From assembly GCF_017313225.1 (NCBI RefSeq), contig NZ_JAFLNE010000002.1, positions 930,001 through 994,000 of the forward strand: a DNA stretch of 64,000 nt, given 5' to 3'. The notes under the pieces were generated by a model. The model was not told where the DNA came from, searched no databases, and was given only the letters and a program-made list of their open reading frames with translations. The position numbers and the translations under genes are program-made. This stretch comes from Allomuricauda sp. CAU 1633 (GTDB taxonomy: Bacteria; Bacteroidota; Bacteroidia; Flavobacteriales; Flavobacteriaceae). Positions within the stretch are counted from its first letter, which is position 1; every line of letters begins with the position of its first letter. Positions 8,731-16,466 of this stretch are shown in pieces.

Positions 8731-8938
8731 AATTTTGGTTCATGTAAGACTTGGTTTTACATGATTAAAAGGGAATCCGGTGCAAATCCGGAACTGTTCC
8801 CGCAACTGTAAGCTGTGCCGAATCGGCACTGATGTTTTTGAGCATCAGTACGTAGGAGGTGCTTGCCACAACTTCAAAACCACTGCTGTAAGGCGGGAAG
8901 GTCGTTGGCAAGACGCAAGTCAGGAGACCTGCCAAATT
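8731..8938 (+). ncRNA. Cobalamin riboswitch aptamer
   Basis: The conserved cobalamin-aptamer blocks occur in order: GGGAATCCGGTGCAAATCCG (8771-8790) followed by GAACTGTTCCCGCAACTGTA (8791-8810), then CCACTG...AAGGCGGGAAGG (8880-8902) and the B12-box stretch AGACGCAAGTCAGGAGACCT (8911-8930) followed by GCC. The outer P1 stem is formed by TTTGG near 8733 and CCAAA near 8932. It lies on the plus strand 80 bases upstream of the receptor gene, so binding of adenosyl- or other cobalamins should lower receptor synthesis. Nothing similar leads the divergent btuFCD operon. Confidence 0.95.
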
Positions 8939-8952
8939 CAAACAAACAATGT

Positions 8953-9016
8953 TAAACTTTCGGGATAAAAGTTTACGTATGGGTATCATACTATTCTCCC
9001 GTTTATTCTCGTAAAC
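8953..9016 (+). promoter_or_regulatory. Riboswitch expression platform: two mutually exclusive hairpins before btuB
   Basis: TAAACTTT (8953-8960) can pair with AAAGTTTA (8968-8975). GTTTACG (8971-8977) can instead pair with CGTAAAC (9010-9016), which ends three bases before the ATG at 9020. The two pairings share 8971-8975 and cannot coexist. A small hairpin GTATG/CATAC (8977-8981, 8987-8991) lies inside the second. This fits a translational switch in which ligand-bound RNA exposes the second pairing and blocks ribosome access. Pairing is read directly; the on/off assignment is inference. Confidence 0.6.
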
Positions 9017-9019
9017 GAA

Positions 9020-10882
9020 ATGAAAAAAAGTTATTTATGGGTATCTGCCGCGATTTTGGCAGGCAACGGACTTTCTGCACAGGAACAACAGAAAGATTCC
9101 ATTCCACTGCAAGAATTACAAGAAGTGGTGGTGAGTGATTCCAAGTTTGAATTGAAACGTGAAAATTCAGGAAAAACGGTGATTAAAATTACTGCCAATG
9201 AATTAGAACGGAACCAAGGCCGAACTGTGGCTGAAATTATCAATACTAAAAGCGGTGTTGAAATCGCCGGAAGTCGAGGTCGTGATGGCGATGTTCTGGG
9301 TGTTTTTGCCCGAGGCGGTCGCGGAAAACAGGTTTTGGTGTTGATTGACGGAGTTCGGGTTTCGAACCCATCCAGTTTTTCACCAGAGTATGATTTGCGG
9401 TTGTTGTCGCCATCGACCATCGCATCCATTGAAATTATCAAGGGGGCGGCCAGCACGCTTTATGGAACCAACGCGGCTACGGCGGTCATCAATATCACCA
9501 CGAAAAAGAGTGTCAAAAAGCCCATTGCCGGCAATTTCCAAACCAGTGTAGGTACCAGTCAAACCGCAGAAGACCAAAATTACAATCTGGGAAGTTTTGC
9601 CAATTCGGTTTCTATTAACGGTACTTTGGACAAATTCAGCTATGCTGTTGATTTTGCTAATCGTTACAGAAGTGGACTCTCTGCATCGGTGACTCCCGAA
9701 AATGAGGAGGATATTTTCTCCCATTTCAGCACCAATGCACGATTGGGGTATCAATTCTCCAAGGATTTAGAAGTATCTGTATATGGAAATCAGACCAAGT
9801 ATAGTAATGAATATGATGCTTCCTCAGTTGATGCTCCAAATTTGGGTAAAAGCAACCAAAAAAGGGTAGGGGTGTCATCCTCTTTTGGCTATGGCAAGGG
9901 TTCCATTCAATTGAATGCCGCCTACACCGAATACGAAACCAATTCCAAGGATACGTTTGGCGAAAGTACCACCGAAGGAGACAATATTGTGCTAGACCTG
10001 TACAACAAATATGTTTTCGATGACCAATGGCATACCATTTTAGGGGTGAACTACAGCAAGGATGAGACGGTTTTTTCGGATGAGGCCGAATTTACCATTT
10101 TTGACCCGTATGCCAATGTGGTTTATGTTTCTGATTTTGGATTGAACTTGAATGTGGGCGGACGGTTGAATACCCATTCAGAATATGGAAATCATTTTGT
10201 GTACAATGTGAATCCTTCCTATGTTTTTTCGACCCCGGAAGGATATGTGAAACTTTTAGGCTCGTATGCTACGTCCTATATCACACCAAACTTGACACAG
10301 TTGTTTGGGGCTTTTGGAGGCAATCCAGATTTGGAACCTGAAGAGAATAGAACCTTGGAAGGAGGGATTGAATACGCCATCAACAAAAAGTTTAGAGTTA
10401 GCGCCTTGTATTTTGACCGAAATGAAAAGAACACGATTGGGTTCGACCAAAATTTTATGAGCATCAACCTTTCCGATGAAATTAATGCCAATGGTGTAGA
10501 GGTAGAAGCATCATGGCAGGCATTTGATGCATTGACTTTGGATGCCAATTACACCTTTACGGAACGAAAGGGAGATAACGCCATTCGTATTCCAAAACAC
10601 AAGGCCAATTTAAATTTAGGTTATCAGCTTTGTGAAACCACCAATATAACGTTGAATTATGCCTATACCGGCGAACGGTTTGATACCGATTTCAGCACCT
10701 TTACTGATGTGGCTTTGGAATCCTTTTCCTTGGTCAACCTCTATATTGGACATGAGCTTATTGACCATAAACTGAGCTTGTTTCTAAGTGCAGACAATCT
10801 GTTGAATGAAGATTATACCGAAATCATTGGGTTTACGACCCGGGGACGGAACTTTCGGATTGGGATGAACCTGAATCTTTAA
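9020..10882 (+). CDS. btuB: TonB-dependent vitamin B12 receptor (BtuB-like)
   Basis: Outer-membrane gated barrel for cobalamin import powered by TonB. The 620-residue product has a signal peptide (MKKSYLWVSAAILAGNGLSA), a TonB-box-like LQELQEVVVSD near residue 28, a plug domain (about 45-160) with VFARGGRGKQVLVLIDGVRV and IEIIKGAASTLYGTNAATAVI, then a 22-strand-type barrel ending in an aromatic-poor RIGMNLNL. The length equals E. coli BtuB. The cobalamin riboswitch in its leader identifies the ligand much better than the protein sequence would. Ends at a bidirectional terminator. Confidence 0.93.
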   Translation: MKKSYLWVSAAILAGNGLSAQEQQKDSIPLQELQEVVVSDSKFELKRENSGKTVIKITANELERNQGRTVAEIINTKSGVEIAGSRGRDGDVLGVFARGGRGKQVLVLIDGVRVSNPSSFSPEYDLRLLSPSTIASIEIIKGAASTLYGTNAATAVINITTKKSVKKPIAGNFQTSVGTSQTAEDQNYNLGSFANSVSINGTLDKFSYAVDFANRYRSGLSASVTPENEEDIFSHFSTNARLGYQFSKDLEVSVYGNQTKYSNEYDASSVDAPNLGKSNQKRVGVSSSFGYGKGSIQLNAAYTEYETNSKDTFGESTTEGDNIVLDLYNKYVFDDQWHTILGVNYSKDETVFSDEAEFTIFDPYANVVYVSDFGLNLNVGGRLNTHSEYGNHFVYNVNPSYVFSTPEGYVKLLGSYATSYITPNLTQLFGAFGGNPDLEPEENRTLEGGIEYAINKKFRVSALYFDRNEKNTIGFDQNFMSINLSDEINANGVEVEASWQAFDALTLDANYTFTERKGDNAIRIPKHKANLNLGYQLCETTNITLNYAYTGERFDTDFSTFTDVALESFSLVNLYIGHELIDHKLSLFLSADNLLNEDYTEIIGFTTRGRNFRIGMNLNL

Positions 10883-10885
10883 AGA

Positions 10886-10912
10886 AAAAGGCGGCCATTG
10901 GCCGCCTTTTTT
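10886..10912. terminator. Bidirectional terminator between btuB and the S41 protease gene
   Basis: GGCGGCC (10890-10896), a three-base loop ATT and GGCCGCC (10900-10906) form a GC-rich stem with an A-run before and a T-run after, so it works for both convergent genes. Confidence 0.9.
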
Positions 10913-12404
10913 ATTCGATGATAAGATTATTGATTTGGGTAAAATCAATATCCAAGGGTTTGTCCAAATACATATTGTCCCTCGTTGGGGTGAGGAGCCT
11001 TGAACTGGCAAAGGATTTGGCGGGCATTTGTGTTGCAAAGCTTTTTTTGCTGGAAATCCCCGTAATTTCTTCAATGGCTCGAGCCAATAAGGGCTCGTTG
11101 GAATCGCCCAACACGCCGAGGTTGGCAATATCTTCCAGTAAAATAATATCTGGGGAAAGACCGTCGGTGTAATCATAAAAACCATCTGCGTTTTCGTTAC
11201 GCCCTACCAAGGGTTGTAACCCCCAACTATTATCGGAATTGATATTGTTCTCACGACTACTACTGTACACAAAACCGTTTCCAGGGTCATCTACCAAGGT
11301 TATGGAGAACTCATTTTTTCCCCTAGTAGTTTCGCCTATGTGAATGACCTCAACATAAGGAGCCAGACCGTTCATGACCAACTCACTGGCAGAGGCTGAG
11401 TCGTTGGTGGCGATAACAAAAACCCTGCTTAAATTAAGTGAGTTGATGGCACTGGCACCCGTGGAATTGGCAAAATAGTCCTCCAGTTGGTCATCGCTTA
11501 GCTGTTCCTGGACTTTGGCATTCCATCGCTGTCTAATATATAGGTCGCTCGTATTGGTGCCATAGACCATACTGGCCAAAAGACGGGAGGTATTTACCGA
11601 ACCACCGGGGTTGTAGCGCATATCTAAAACGAGTTCGGTGGCTCCCTCGGCTACAAATTCGCCAAAGGCAGCATTGAGCTGTTCATTAAAGTTGCTTAAG
11701 AACCGGTTGTACATTAAATAGGCCACTTTAGTACCGTTAACATCAAGGGTTTCTGCCACCAAAATGGGATCCTCAACTTGGTTCTCGATTTTGGTCAAAG
11801 TAACTTCGGTATCGTTGTCCACAATTTGGTTGCCCACAACATCCGCCATGCCCAAGGTGTAGGTGGTATTACTTCCATATAATAGACTAATGTAGTTATC
11901 AACGGTAAGCGGTTGGCCATCCACACGGGTAAAAACATCCCCTCTTTGAATATTTTTGGTTGAAGCATCAGAATCAGGAACAATGTAGAGTACATAGCCA
12001 AAAACGCCATCACCTTCGGAAAACTGCACTAAATTGAATTCCAATCCATTGCTTCGGGATACGCCCGATAGATTGTTGACCAGTTCGCTGTAATCATCAT
12101 TTAAAAAACTGAAGCGGTCTTCGTTGAAAAGAAGCACATCGTAGTAAAAATCAGCTGGGTCAGGAGTTTGCTCTAAAAATTCGGTGTATTCGGCATCCGA
12201 AGAAAATCGAGTATCGGACAGTACATCAACATCACCTTGCCAAAAATACCAGAGGTTCAGGGCCTGCCACATAAAATGTTGTGTGATGGCATCAGAGCCG
12301 GCCAACAGCTGAGGGGTCTCCCCATTTTTAATCTGGTTGTCGTCATTGTTACATGCTGATACGAGCAAAGACAGCCCCAAAAACAGAAGAACATATTTTT
12401 TCAT
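10911..12404 (-). CDS. S41-family (C-terminal processing type) peptidase lipoprotein
   Basis: Predicted envelope serine protease of 497 residues. The ATG at 12404 gives a lipoprotein signal (MKKYVLLFLGLSLLVSAC); a longer in-frame reading adds 11 residues and spoils it. A PDZ-like domain (about 100-190, with IQRGDVFTRVDGQPL) precedes the tail-specific protease domain. That domain has VLDMRYNPGGSVNTSRLLAS, the catalytic Ser in TNDSASASELVMNGL and the Lys in GETTRGKNEF, which matches the Ser-Lys dyad of S41. It is monocistronic and convergent with btuB. Bacteroidota have many such lipid-anchored paralogues of unknown substrate. Confidence 0.85.
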   Translation of the reverse strand: MKKYVLLFLGLSLLVSACNNDDNQIKNGETPQLLAGSDAITQHFMWQALNLWYFWQGDVDVLSDTRFSSDAEYTEFLEQTPDPADFYYDVLLFNEDRFSFLNDDYSELVNNLSGVSRSNGLEFNLVQFSEGDGVFGYVLYIVPDSDASTKNIQRGDVFTRVDGQPLTVDNYISLLYGSNTTYTLGMADVVGNQIVDNDTEVTLTKIENQVEDPILVAETLDVNGTKVAYLMYNRFLSNFNEQLNAAFGEFVAEGATELVLDMRYNPGGSVNTSRLLASMVYGTNTSDLYIRQRWNAKVQEQLSDDQLEDYFANSTGASAINSLNLSRVFVIATNDSASASELVMNGLAPYVEVIHIGETTRGKNEFSITLVDDPGNGFVYSSSRENNINSDNSWGLQPLVGRNENADGFYDYTDGLSPDIILLEDIANLGVLGDSNEPLLARAIEEITGISSKKSFATQMPAKSFASSRLLTPTRDNMYLDKPLDIDFTQINNLIIE

Positions 12405-12528
12405 AGCAAAGTTTTTACGGAATACCTCAATTTTCATTCCATTTATACATCAAAGAGGTTGGTAAGTTAGGCGGCGATTTTAAAAATTCTTACGAATTTG
12501 TGCTACAAAATAGGTACATAATGGCAGA

Positions 12529-12566
12529 TTACAAATTTTTTGTAACAAATTTCGATATGTGTCGTC
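12529..12566 (+). promoter_or_regulatory. Candidate ECF-type promoter upstream of the sigma gene (GTAAC-N16-CGTC)
   Basis: TTTTGTAACAAA (12538-12549) contains GTAAC, and CGTC (12563-12566) follows 16 bases after it; AAC and CGTC are typical ECF -35 and -10 cores. The same 12-mer recurs at 14647-14658. The -35 region also sits in an inverted repeat, TTACAAA/TTTGTAA (12529-12535, 12539-12545). Suggests autoregulation by the sigma factor just downstream. Confidence 0.45.
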
Positions 12567-12614
12567 GTGATAGTGTAGGTCGATAAATATGACCTGAAAC
12601 AACGAAAACAACCA

Positions 12615-13124
12615 ATGAAACAAGCTGAATTTTTAAATGTGGTAATGCCCTTTAAAGACAAACTCTACCGACTGGCAAAGCGCCTGTTGGTTTCGAGGGA
12701 GGAAGCGGAGGACGCCACCCAGGAAATTTTGCTGAAACTATGGTCAAAAAACGAGGTGATGGGAACCTATAAAAATGTAGAAGCCTTTGCCATGACGATG
12801 ACCAAGAACTTTTGTTTGGACCGATTAAAATCCAAACAAGCCGGTAACCTGAAACTGGTGCACAGCAATTATAGCGACGAAAGCACCTCATTACAACATC
12901 AATTGGAGGCGGAGGACAGTATAGGTTGGATGGAACGCATCATGGAAGAATTGCCGGAACAGCAGAAAATGGTATTGCAACTGCGCGATGTGGAGCAATA
13001 CGAATTTGATGAGATATGTGATTTATTGGACATGAAACCCACCGCAGTGCGGGTAACCTTGTCCAGAGCACGAAAAACAGTAAGAGAAGAATTGATAAAA
13101 AAACATAGCTATGGAATTGGATAA
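12615..13124 (+). CDS. ECF-type RNA polymerase sigma factor
   Basis: A 169-residue sigma-70 family protein. Region 2 runs from KDKLYRLAKRLLVSREEAEDATQEILLKLW (about 14-45), with the typical acidic EEAEDATQE helix. Region 4 is near 110-160 and has LPEQQKMVLQLRDVEQYEFDEI and the helix-turn-helix LLDMKPTAVRVTLSRARKTVRE. Region 3 is absent, as in ECF factors. The stop overlaps the next start by 14 bp, coupling it to an anti-sigma-like gene and three DUF4252 genes. Confidence 0.92.
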   Translation: MKQAEFLNVVMPFKDKLYRLAKRLLVSREEAEDATQEILLKLWSKNEVMGTYKNVEAFAMTMTKNFCLDRLKSKQAGNLKLVHSNYSDESTSLQHQLEAEDSIGWMERIMEELPEQQKMVLQLRDVEQYEFDEICDLLDMKPTAVRVTLSRARKTVREELIKKHSYGIG

Positions 13125-13530
13125 CATAGAAAAATTATTGGAAAAGTACTTTGAGGCCAGCACAACGGTGGCTGAAGAGGAACAGCTCCGGGCGTATTTC
13201 TCTCAAGAGAACGTGGCCACACATCTTGAGCAATATAAGCCCATGTTCACCTACTTTTCCATAGCCAAGGAAGAACGCTATACCAAGCAGGTTCCATTAA
13301 AACCTAGCGTAAACTATTACAAATGGATTTCCGTTGCAGCGGCAGTAGTGTTAACCTTTGGCATCTATTTTGGTAATCAATACCAAGAAAAAAAGAAAGC
13401 AGAATACGCTTACGAAGAAACTATGAAAGCCTTTGAGCTCCTCGCGGAGAACTTTAACAGAGGTACAGAAAAAGTAGCGTATTTGAAGGAGTTTGAAGAA
13501 GCAAAACAAAAAATTTACAACAACAATTAA
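13111..13530 (+). CDS. Single-pass membrane protein, probable anti-sigma factor
   Basis: A 139-residue protein with no named domain that I can assign. The acidic N-terminal part (1-70, MELDNIEKLLEKYFEASTTV) is cytoplasmic by prediction, one hydrophobic helix follows (about 72-88, WISVAAAVVLTFGIYFG), and the charged C-terminal 50 residues would be periplasmic. Overlap with the sigma gene, a short cytoplasmic domain and one membrane span are the arrangement expected of an anti-sigma factor, so that role is inferred from context, not from motif. Confidence 0.75.
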   Translation: MELDNIEKLLEKYFEASTTVAEEEQLRAYFSQENVATHLEQYKPMFTYFSIAKEERYTKQVPLKPSVNYYKWISVAAAVVLTFGIYFGNQYQEKKKAEYAYEETMKAFELLAENFNRGTEKVAYLKEFEEAKQKIYNNN

Positions 13531-13541
13531 ATCGTAAAAAA

Positions 13542-14084
13542 ATGAAAAGAAATATTTTAATCGTTTTGATCGCCGTTCTGCCCTTATCTGGATTTTCACA
13601 GTCCTTGTTCGACAGGTTTGAGGATATGGACGATGTTACATCCGTAGTGGTGAACAAGAGTATGTTCAATCTATTGGCTAAAATTGATGTGGAAGTGAAC
13701 GACCCTGAAGCCAGGGATTTCATGGACATTGCCAGTAGTCTACAAAGCTTGAAGGTGTTCACCACCGATAATGAGAAAATTGGCTCGGATATGAAGTCTT
13801 CTGTAGATAGTTATTTGAAGTCTTCACGTATGGAAGAGCTTATGCGTGTAAAGGATAAGGATGCCAATGCAAAGTTTTACATTAAGCAAGGAAGGGATGA
13901 TGACCACGTAAGCGAACTCTTGATGTTGGTCACCGATATCAATGAAATTGAAGCTGATGGAAGAAAAATAGAGACCGTTCTGTTGTCCCTAACCGGTGAC
14001 ATCGATTTGAACAAAATCAATTCATTGACCAAGAAAATGAACCTTCCTGAAGAGTTGAACAAAGCAGGAAAAAAAGGAAATTAA
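13542..14084 (+). CDS. DUF4252 protein, first of three paralogues
   Basis: A 180-residue exported protein of unknown function. The signal peptide (MKRNILIVLIAVLPLSGFSQ) ends in a signal-peptidase I site, with no lipobox. The mature part starts SLFDRFEDMDDVTSVVVNKSMFNLL, holds a central block (VDSYLKSSRMEELMRVKDKDANAKFYIKQG split by turns) and ends with LSLTGDIDLNKINSLTKKM. These blocks are shared with the next gene almost line by line, so the pair arose by tandem duplication. Lies 11 bp after the anti-sigma-like gene, in its operon. Confidence 0.85.
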   Translation: MKRNILIVLIAVLPLSGFSQSLFDRFEDMDDVTSVVVNKSMFNLLAKIDVEVNDPEARDFMDIASSLQSLKVFTTDNEKIGSDMKSSVDSYLKSSRMEELMRVKDKDANAKFYIKQGRDDDHVSELLMLVTDINEIEADGRKIETVLLSLTGDIDLNKINSLTKKMNLPEELNKAGKKGN

Positions 14085-14087
14085 GCT

Positions 14088-14618
14088 ATGAAAAGACTAG
14101 TGATTTTAATGCTTTTGACTTGTGCTCCTTTTTTGGGAACCTCACAATCCATTTTCGACAAGTTTGAAGATTCTGATAGAATAGGTTCGGTGACCATAAA
14201 TCGGGGAATGTTGGATATTCTGGCAACAATGATGGAACATGATGATGATCCAGAGACCAAAGAATTCATCCAGATGGCAAAGAACATCAACAATATCAAG
14301 ATTTTCTTATCTGAAGATAAAGGAGCTGCTGCTGATATGGCGGCAACCATGTCACAGTATGTGCTGTCGTCCAGATTGGAGGAGCTGATGAAGGTAAAAG
14401 ATGGGGATACCCAAGTGAAGTTTTACATCAAACAAGGGAAGGATGAAGACCATGTCGAGGAATTGTTAATGTTTGTGACAGGAGTCGATGAGGTTAAGGA
14501 CCATCATTTTGAAACTGTTTTGTTGACTATGACAGGTAACATAGACTTAACTAAAGTGGGAACATTGACCAATAAGATGAAGCTTCACAAAGGCTTGAAT
14601 AAAATTCAGGAGAACTAA
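14088..14618 (+). CDS. DUF4252 protein, second of three paralogues
   Basis: A 176-residue exported protein of unknown function, three bases after the previous paralogue. Signal peptide MKRLVILMLLTCAPFLGTSQ; the mature chain repeats the same layout: SIFDKFEDSDRIGSVTINRG, then LSSRLEELMKVKDGDTQVKF, then LTMTGNIDLTKVGTLTNKM. Secretion to the periplasm is predicted. A gap of 100 bp with its own candidate ECF promoter separates it from the third paralogue. Confidence 0.85.
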   Translation: MKRLVILMLLTCAPFLGTSQSIFDKFEDSDRIGSVTINRGMLDILATMMEHDDDPETKEFIQMAKNINNIKIFLSEDKGAAADMAATMSQYVLSSRLEELMKVKDGDTQVKFYIKQGKDEDHVEELLMFVTGVDEVKDHHFETVLLTMTGNIDLTKVGTLTNKMKLHKGLNKIQEN

Positions 14619-14646
14619 GTGAGATAGCCGGGGGAAAGACTTGGGA

Positions 14647-14675
14647 TTTTGTAACAAAATGCAGTATCCGAGGAC
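14647..14675 (+). promoter_or_regulatory. Second candidate ECF promoter, before the third DUF4252 gene
   Basis: TTTTGTAACAAA (14647-14658) is identical over 12 bases to the motif upstream of the sigma gene; 16 bases after GTAAC stands GGAC (14672-14675), a partial match to CGTC. The distance to the next ATG is similar at both sites (about 40-50 bases). Confidence 0.35.
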
Positions 14676-14718
14676 TTATTAACGTAGCGTATTAAAAATC
14701 AATCAAAAAAAGAAACAG

Positions 14719-15258
14719 ATGAAATATATTTTTAAAAGCGTTTTGGCAATGGGAGTCCTGCTTTTGGCTTCCTGTTCCTCGCAACAAAGCCTTCAGGAAT
14801 ACTATGTGGATAATTCGGAGAATCCGAATTTTATTTCCATTGACCTTCCGGCAAGTATCCTTAAAATGGATGCTGTGGATTTGAACCCTACCCAAAAAGA
14901 AGCGGTGGAATCGTTACGAAAGTTTAACCTATTGGCCTTTAAGAAGGATTCTGATAATGCATTGGAGTTTGAAGCAGAGAAAAAGAAGGTGCGAGAAATC
15001 CTAAAAGGCGATGACTTTGTGGAACTGATGAAAATCAATTCCAAATATGGTAAAGGCGTGATCAAGTATTTGGGCGATGAAGATGCCATAGATGAAGTCA
15101 TTATTTATGGCGATAGCGATGAAAAAGGCTTTGCTTTAGTACGGGTTTTGGGCAAGGACATGAACCCAGCCCATATTGTGCAACTTATGCAGGCCATTCA
15201 AAAATCAGATTATAAAGGAGAAGGATTAGGTGACATAGGTGATTTCTTGAAAGGATAA
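14719..15258 (+). CDS. DUF4252 lipoprotein, third paralogue
   Basis: A 179-residue protein with a lipoprotein signal (MKYIFKSVLAMGVLLLASC), unlike its two soluble paralogues. The mature part keeps the DUF4252 plan more loosely: FISIDLPASILKMDAVDLN, then FVELMKINSKYGKGVIKYLG, then a closing segment with ALVRVLGKDMNPAHIVQLMQ. It may be the membrane-anchored member of a three-protein set controlled by the upstream sigma factor. Ends at a strong terminator. Confidence 0.82.
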   Translation: MKYIFKSVLAMGVLLLASCSSQQSLQEYYVDNSENPNFISIDLPASILKMDAVDLNPTQKEAVESLRKFNLLAFKKDSDNALEFEAEKKKVREILKGDDFVELMKINSKYGKGVIKYLGDEDAIDEVIIYGDSDEKGFALVRVLGKDMNPAHIVQLMQAIQKSDYKGEGLGDIGDFLKG

Positions 15259-15282
15259 AAAATACATCAATCAATAAACGAT

Positions 15283-15312
15283 AAAAAGGGCAACAAGTGT
15301 TGCCCTTTTTTT
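15283..15312 (+). terminator. Rho-independent terminator of the sigma/DUF4252 cluster
   Basis: GGGCAACA (15288-15295) and TGTTGCCC (15298-15305) form a perfect stem with flanking A-run and T-run (15305-15312). Confidence 0.9.
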
Positions 15313-15375
15313 GTGACCTTATTTTTATCTTAGTGTCTCATTATAAGAACACTAACAAATCAAATCACCAGCATC

Positions 15376-16191
15376 ATGGAAAAAGCAGAAGAATGGATGA
15401 ACTACGGTTTAGACCTAGCCAAGGAATTTGGCCCAAAACTCATAACAGCCATCCTTATCTACCTTGTGGGGATGTGGATCATCACAAGGATAGTACGGGG
15501 CACTCGAAAGGTAATGTCCAAAAGCAAGTACGATGAATCCTTGCAGAAATTCTTGTTAAACCTTTTTTCCTGGGCCTTAAAAGTATTCCTGATCATTGTT
15601 GTAATCTCTAGGCTCGGTGTGGATGTCACCACCTTTGCCGCCGTAATCGCTGCTGCTGGTCTTGCCGTAGGTCTGGCCTTGCAAGGTTCCCTTTCCAACT
15701 TTGCGGGTGGGGTATTGCTCATGATTTTTAAACCGTATCGCATTGGCGATCTAATTGAAGCCCAAGGGGTGCTGGGTGTGGTAAAGGGAATTGAAATTTT
15801 TACCACCAAATTGGTCACGCCCCAAAACAAGCTTGCCATTGTGCCCAATGGGGCCATGGCTAACGGAAATATCATTAACTATTCCGCCGAAGGGAAAATG
15901 CGGGTGGATACCGTTATTGGGGTGGGTTATGGAGAAGACATCAAAAAAACCAAGGAGGTTTTATTGAAAGTGCTAACCGATAACCCCAAAGTGTTGCAAG
16001 ACCCCGCACCCTCTGTAAATGTGATGGAATTGGCGGACAGCTCCGTGAATTTTGCAGTGCGTCCCTTTTGCCAACCCCAAGATTATTGGGACGTGTATTT
16101 TTCTACCTATGAAAATTGCAAATTGGCCCTGGACGCTACCGGAATTGAGATTCCTTACCCACATTCCGTGGAAATTCATAAAGATGCATAG
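15376..16191 (+). CDS. mscS: MscS-family small-conductance mechanosensitive channel
   Basis: Opens under membrane tension to release solutes on osmotic downshift. The 271-residue protein has three transmembrane helices (about 18-40, 58-80, 85-110). The pore-lining third helix is Gly/Ala rich (AAAGLAVGLALQGSLSNFAGG), as in MscS TM3, followed by the MscS beta domain (FKPYRIGDLIEAQG, then IVPNGAMANGNIINYS) and a C-terminal alpha/beta part. Close in length to E. coli MscS (286). Its stop lies 19 bp before the purB 3'-end remnant, whose hairpin may terminate this gene. Confidence 0.93.
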   Translation: MEKAEEWMNYGLDLAKEFGPKLITAILIYLVGMWIITRIVRGTRKVMSKSKYDESLQKFLLNLFSWALKVFLIIVVISRLGVDVTTFAAVIAAAGLAVGLALQGSLSNFAGGVLLMIFKPYRIGDLIEAQGVLGVVKGIEIFTTKLVTPQNKLAIVPNGAMANGNIINYSAEGKMRVDTVIGVGYGEDIKKTKEVLLKVLTDNPKVLQDPAPSVNVMELADSSVNFAVRPFCQPQDYWDVYFSTYENCKLALDATGIEIPYPHSVEIHKDA

Positions 16192-16210
16192 TTATTGAAC
16201 AAAAAGAAAT

Positions 16211-16246
16211 CTATACCCCAGTATAATTCGCTGGGGTTATTTTTTA
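16211..16246 (-). pseudogene. Remnant or duplicate of the purB 3' end
   Basis: Read on the minus strand this segment encodes ITPANYTGV and a stop, the exact C-terminus of PurB encoded at 18396-18370. Across these ten codons the two copies differ at four bases, all synonymous third positions (GTA/GTT, ACT/ACG, GCG/GCT, ATA/ATC), so the remnant was once coding. Upstream of it the frame is broken by a TAA after one Lys codon. CCCCAG/CTGGGG (16217-16222, 16231-16236) plus TTATTTTTT also makes it a usable terminator for mscS. Both copies have the same orientation and flank the cassette. Confidence 0.7.
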
Positions 16247-16329
16247 ATTCGATGTAATCAATCGTATTCGTTGATCCAAAGATGCCATACATCCATTTCA
16301 GCTGGATTTTATAGGCAAAAAACGCTACC

Positions 16330-16344
16330 TTCACTTATCGGTCT
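16330..16344 (+). repeat. Left arm of a 15-bp inverted repeat bounding the accessory cassette
   Basis: TTCACTTATCGGTCT here is the exact reverse complement of AGACCGATAAGTGAA at 18321-18335, about 2 kb away. A second, imperfect inverted pair lies just inside: AACGTTGGCTGC (16401-16412) and GCAGCCAACAACGT (18200-18213). No transposase gene is enclosed. Confidence 0.7.
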
Positions 16345-16358
16345 ATATAAATCACTTT

Positions 16359-16378
16359 GTACTGAGCGCAGCCGAAGT
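16359..16378. repeat. CGA-rich interspersed repeat (CTGAGCGCAGCCGAAGT type)
   Basis: TACTGAGCGCAGCCGAAGTA belongs to the same loose family as 2649-2673 (reverse complement ACTTCGGCTGCGCTCAGT). It lies in the AT-rich spacer between the left inverted repeat and the ImmA/IrrE gene. Apart from this and the repeat arms I see nothing in 16247-16466. Confidence 0.5.
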
Positions 16379-16466
16379 ATTGAAACGATTCATATCTTAT
16401 AACGTTGGCTGCAAGCTGAACAAAAAACTAAATTTTTACATTTGACCTCTGAAATAAAAATAATTC

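Noticed and set aside
16199..16213. Integron attC sites at the cassette ends
   Set aside because: AACGTTGGCTGC and GCAGCCAACAACGT do not fit RYYYAAC/GTTRRRY cores and no integrase is present.
16211..16246. Plain terminator with chance similarity to purB
   Set aside because: It may terminate mscS, but nine identical residues plus stop with only synonymous differences are hard to explain by chance, so the purB origin is kept.
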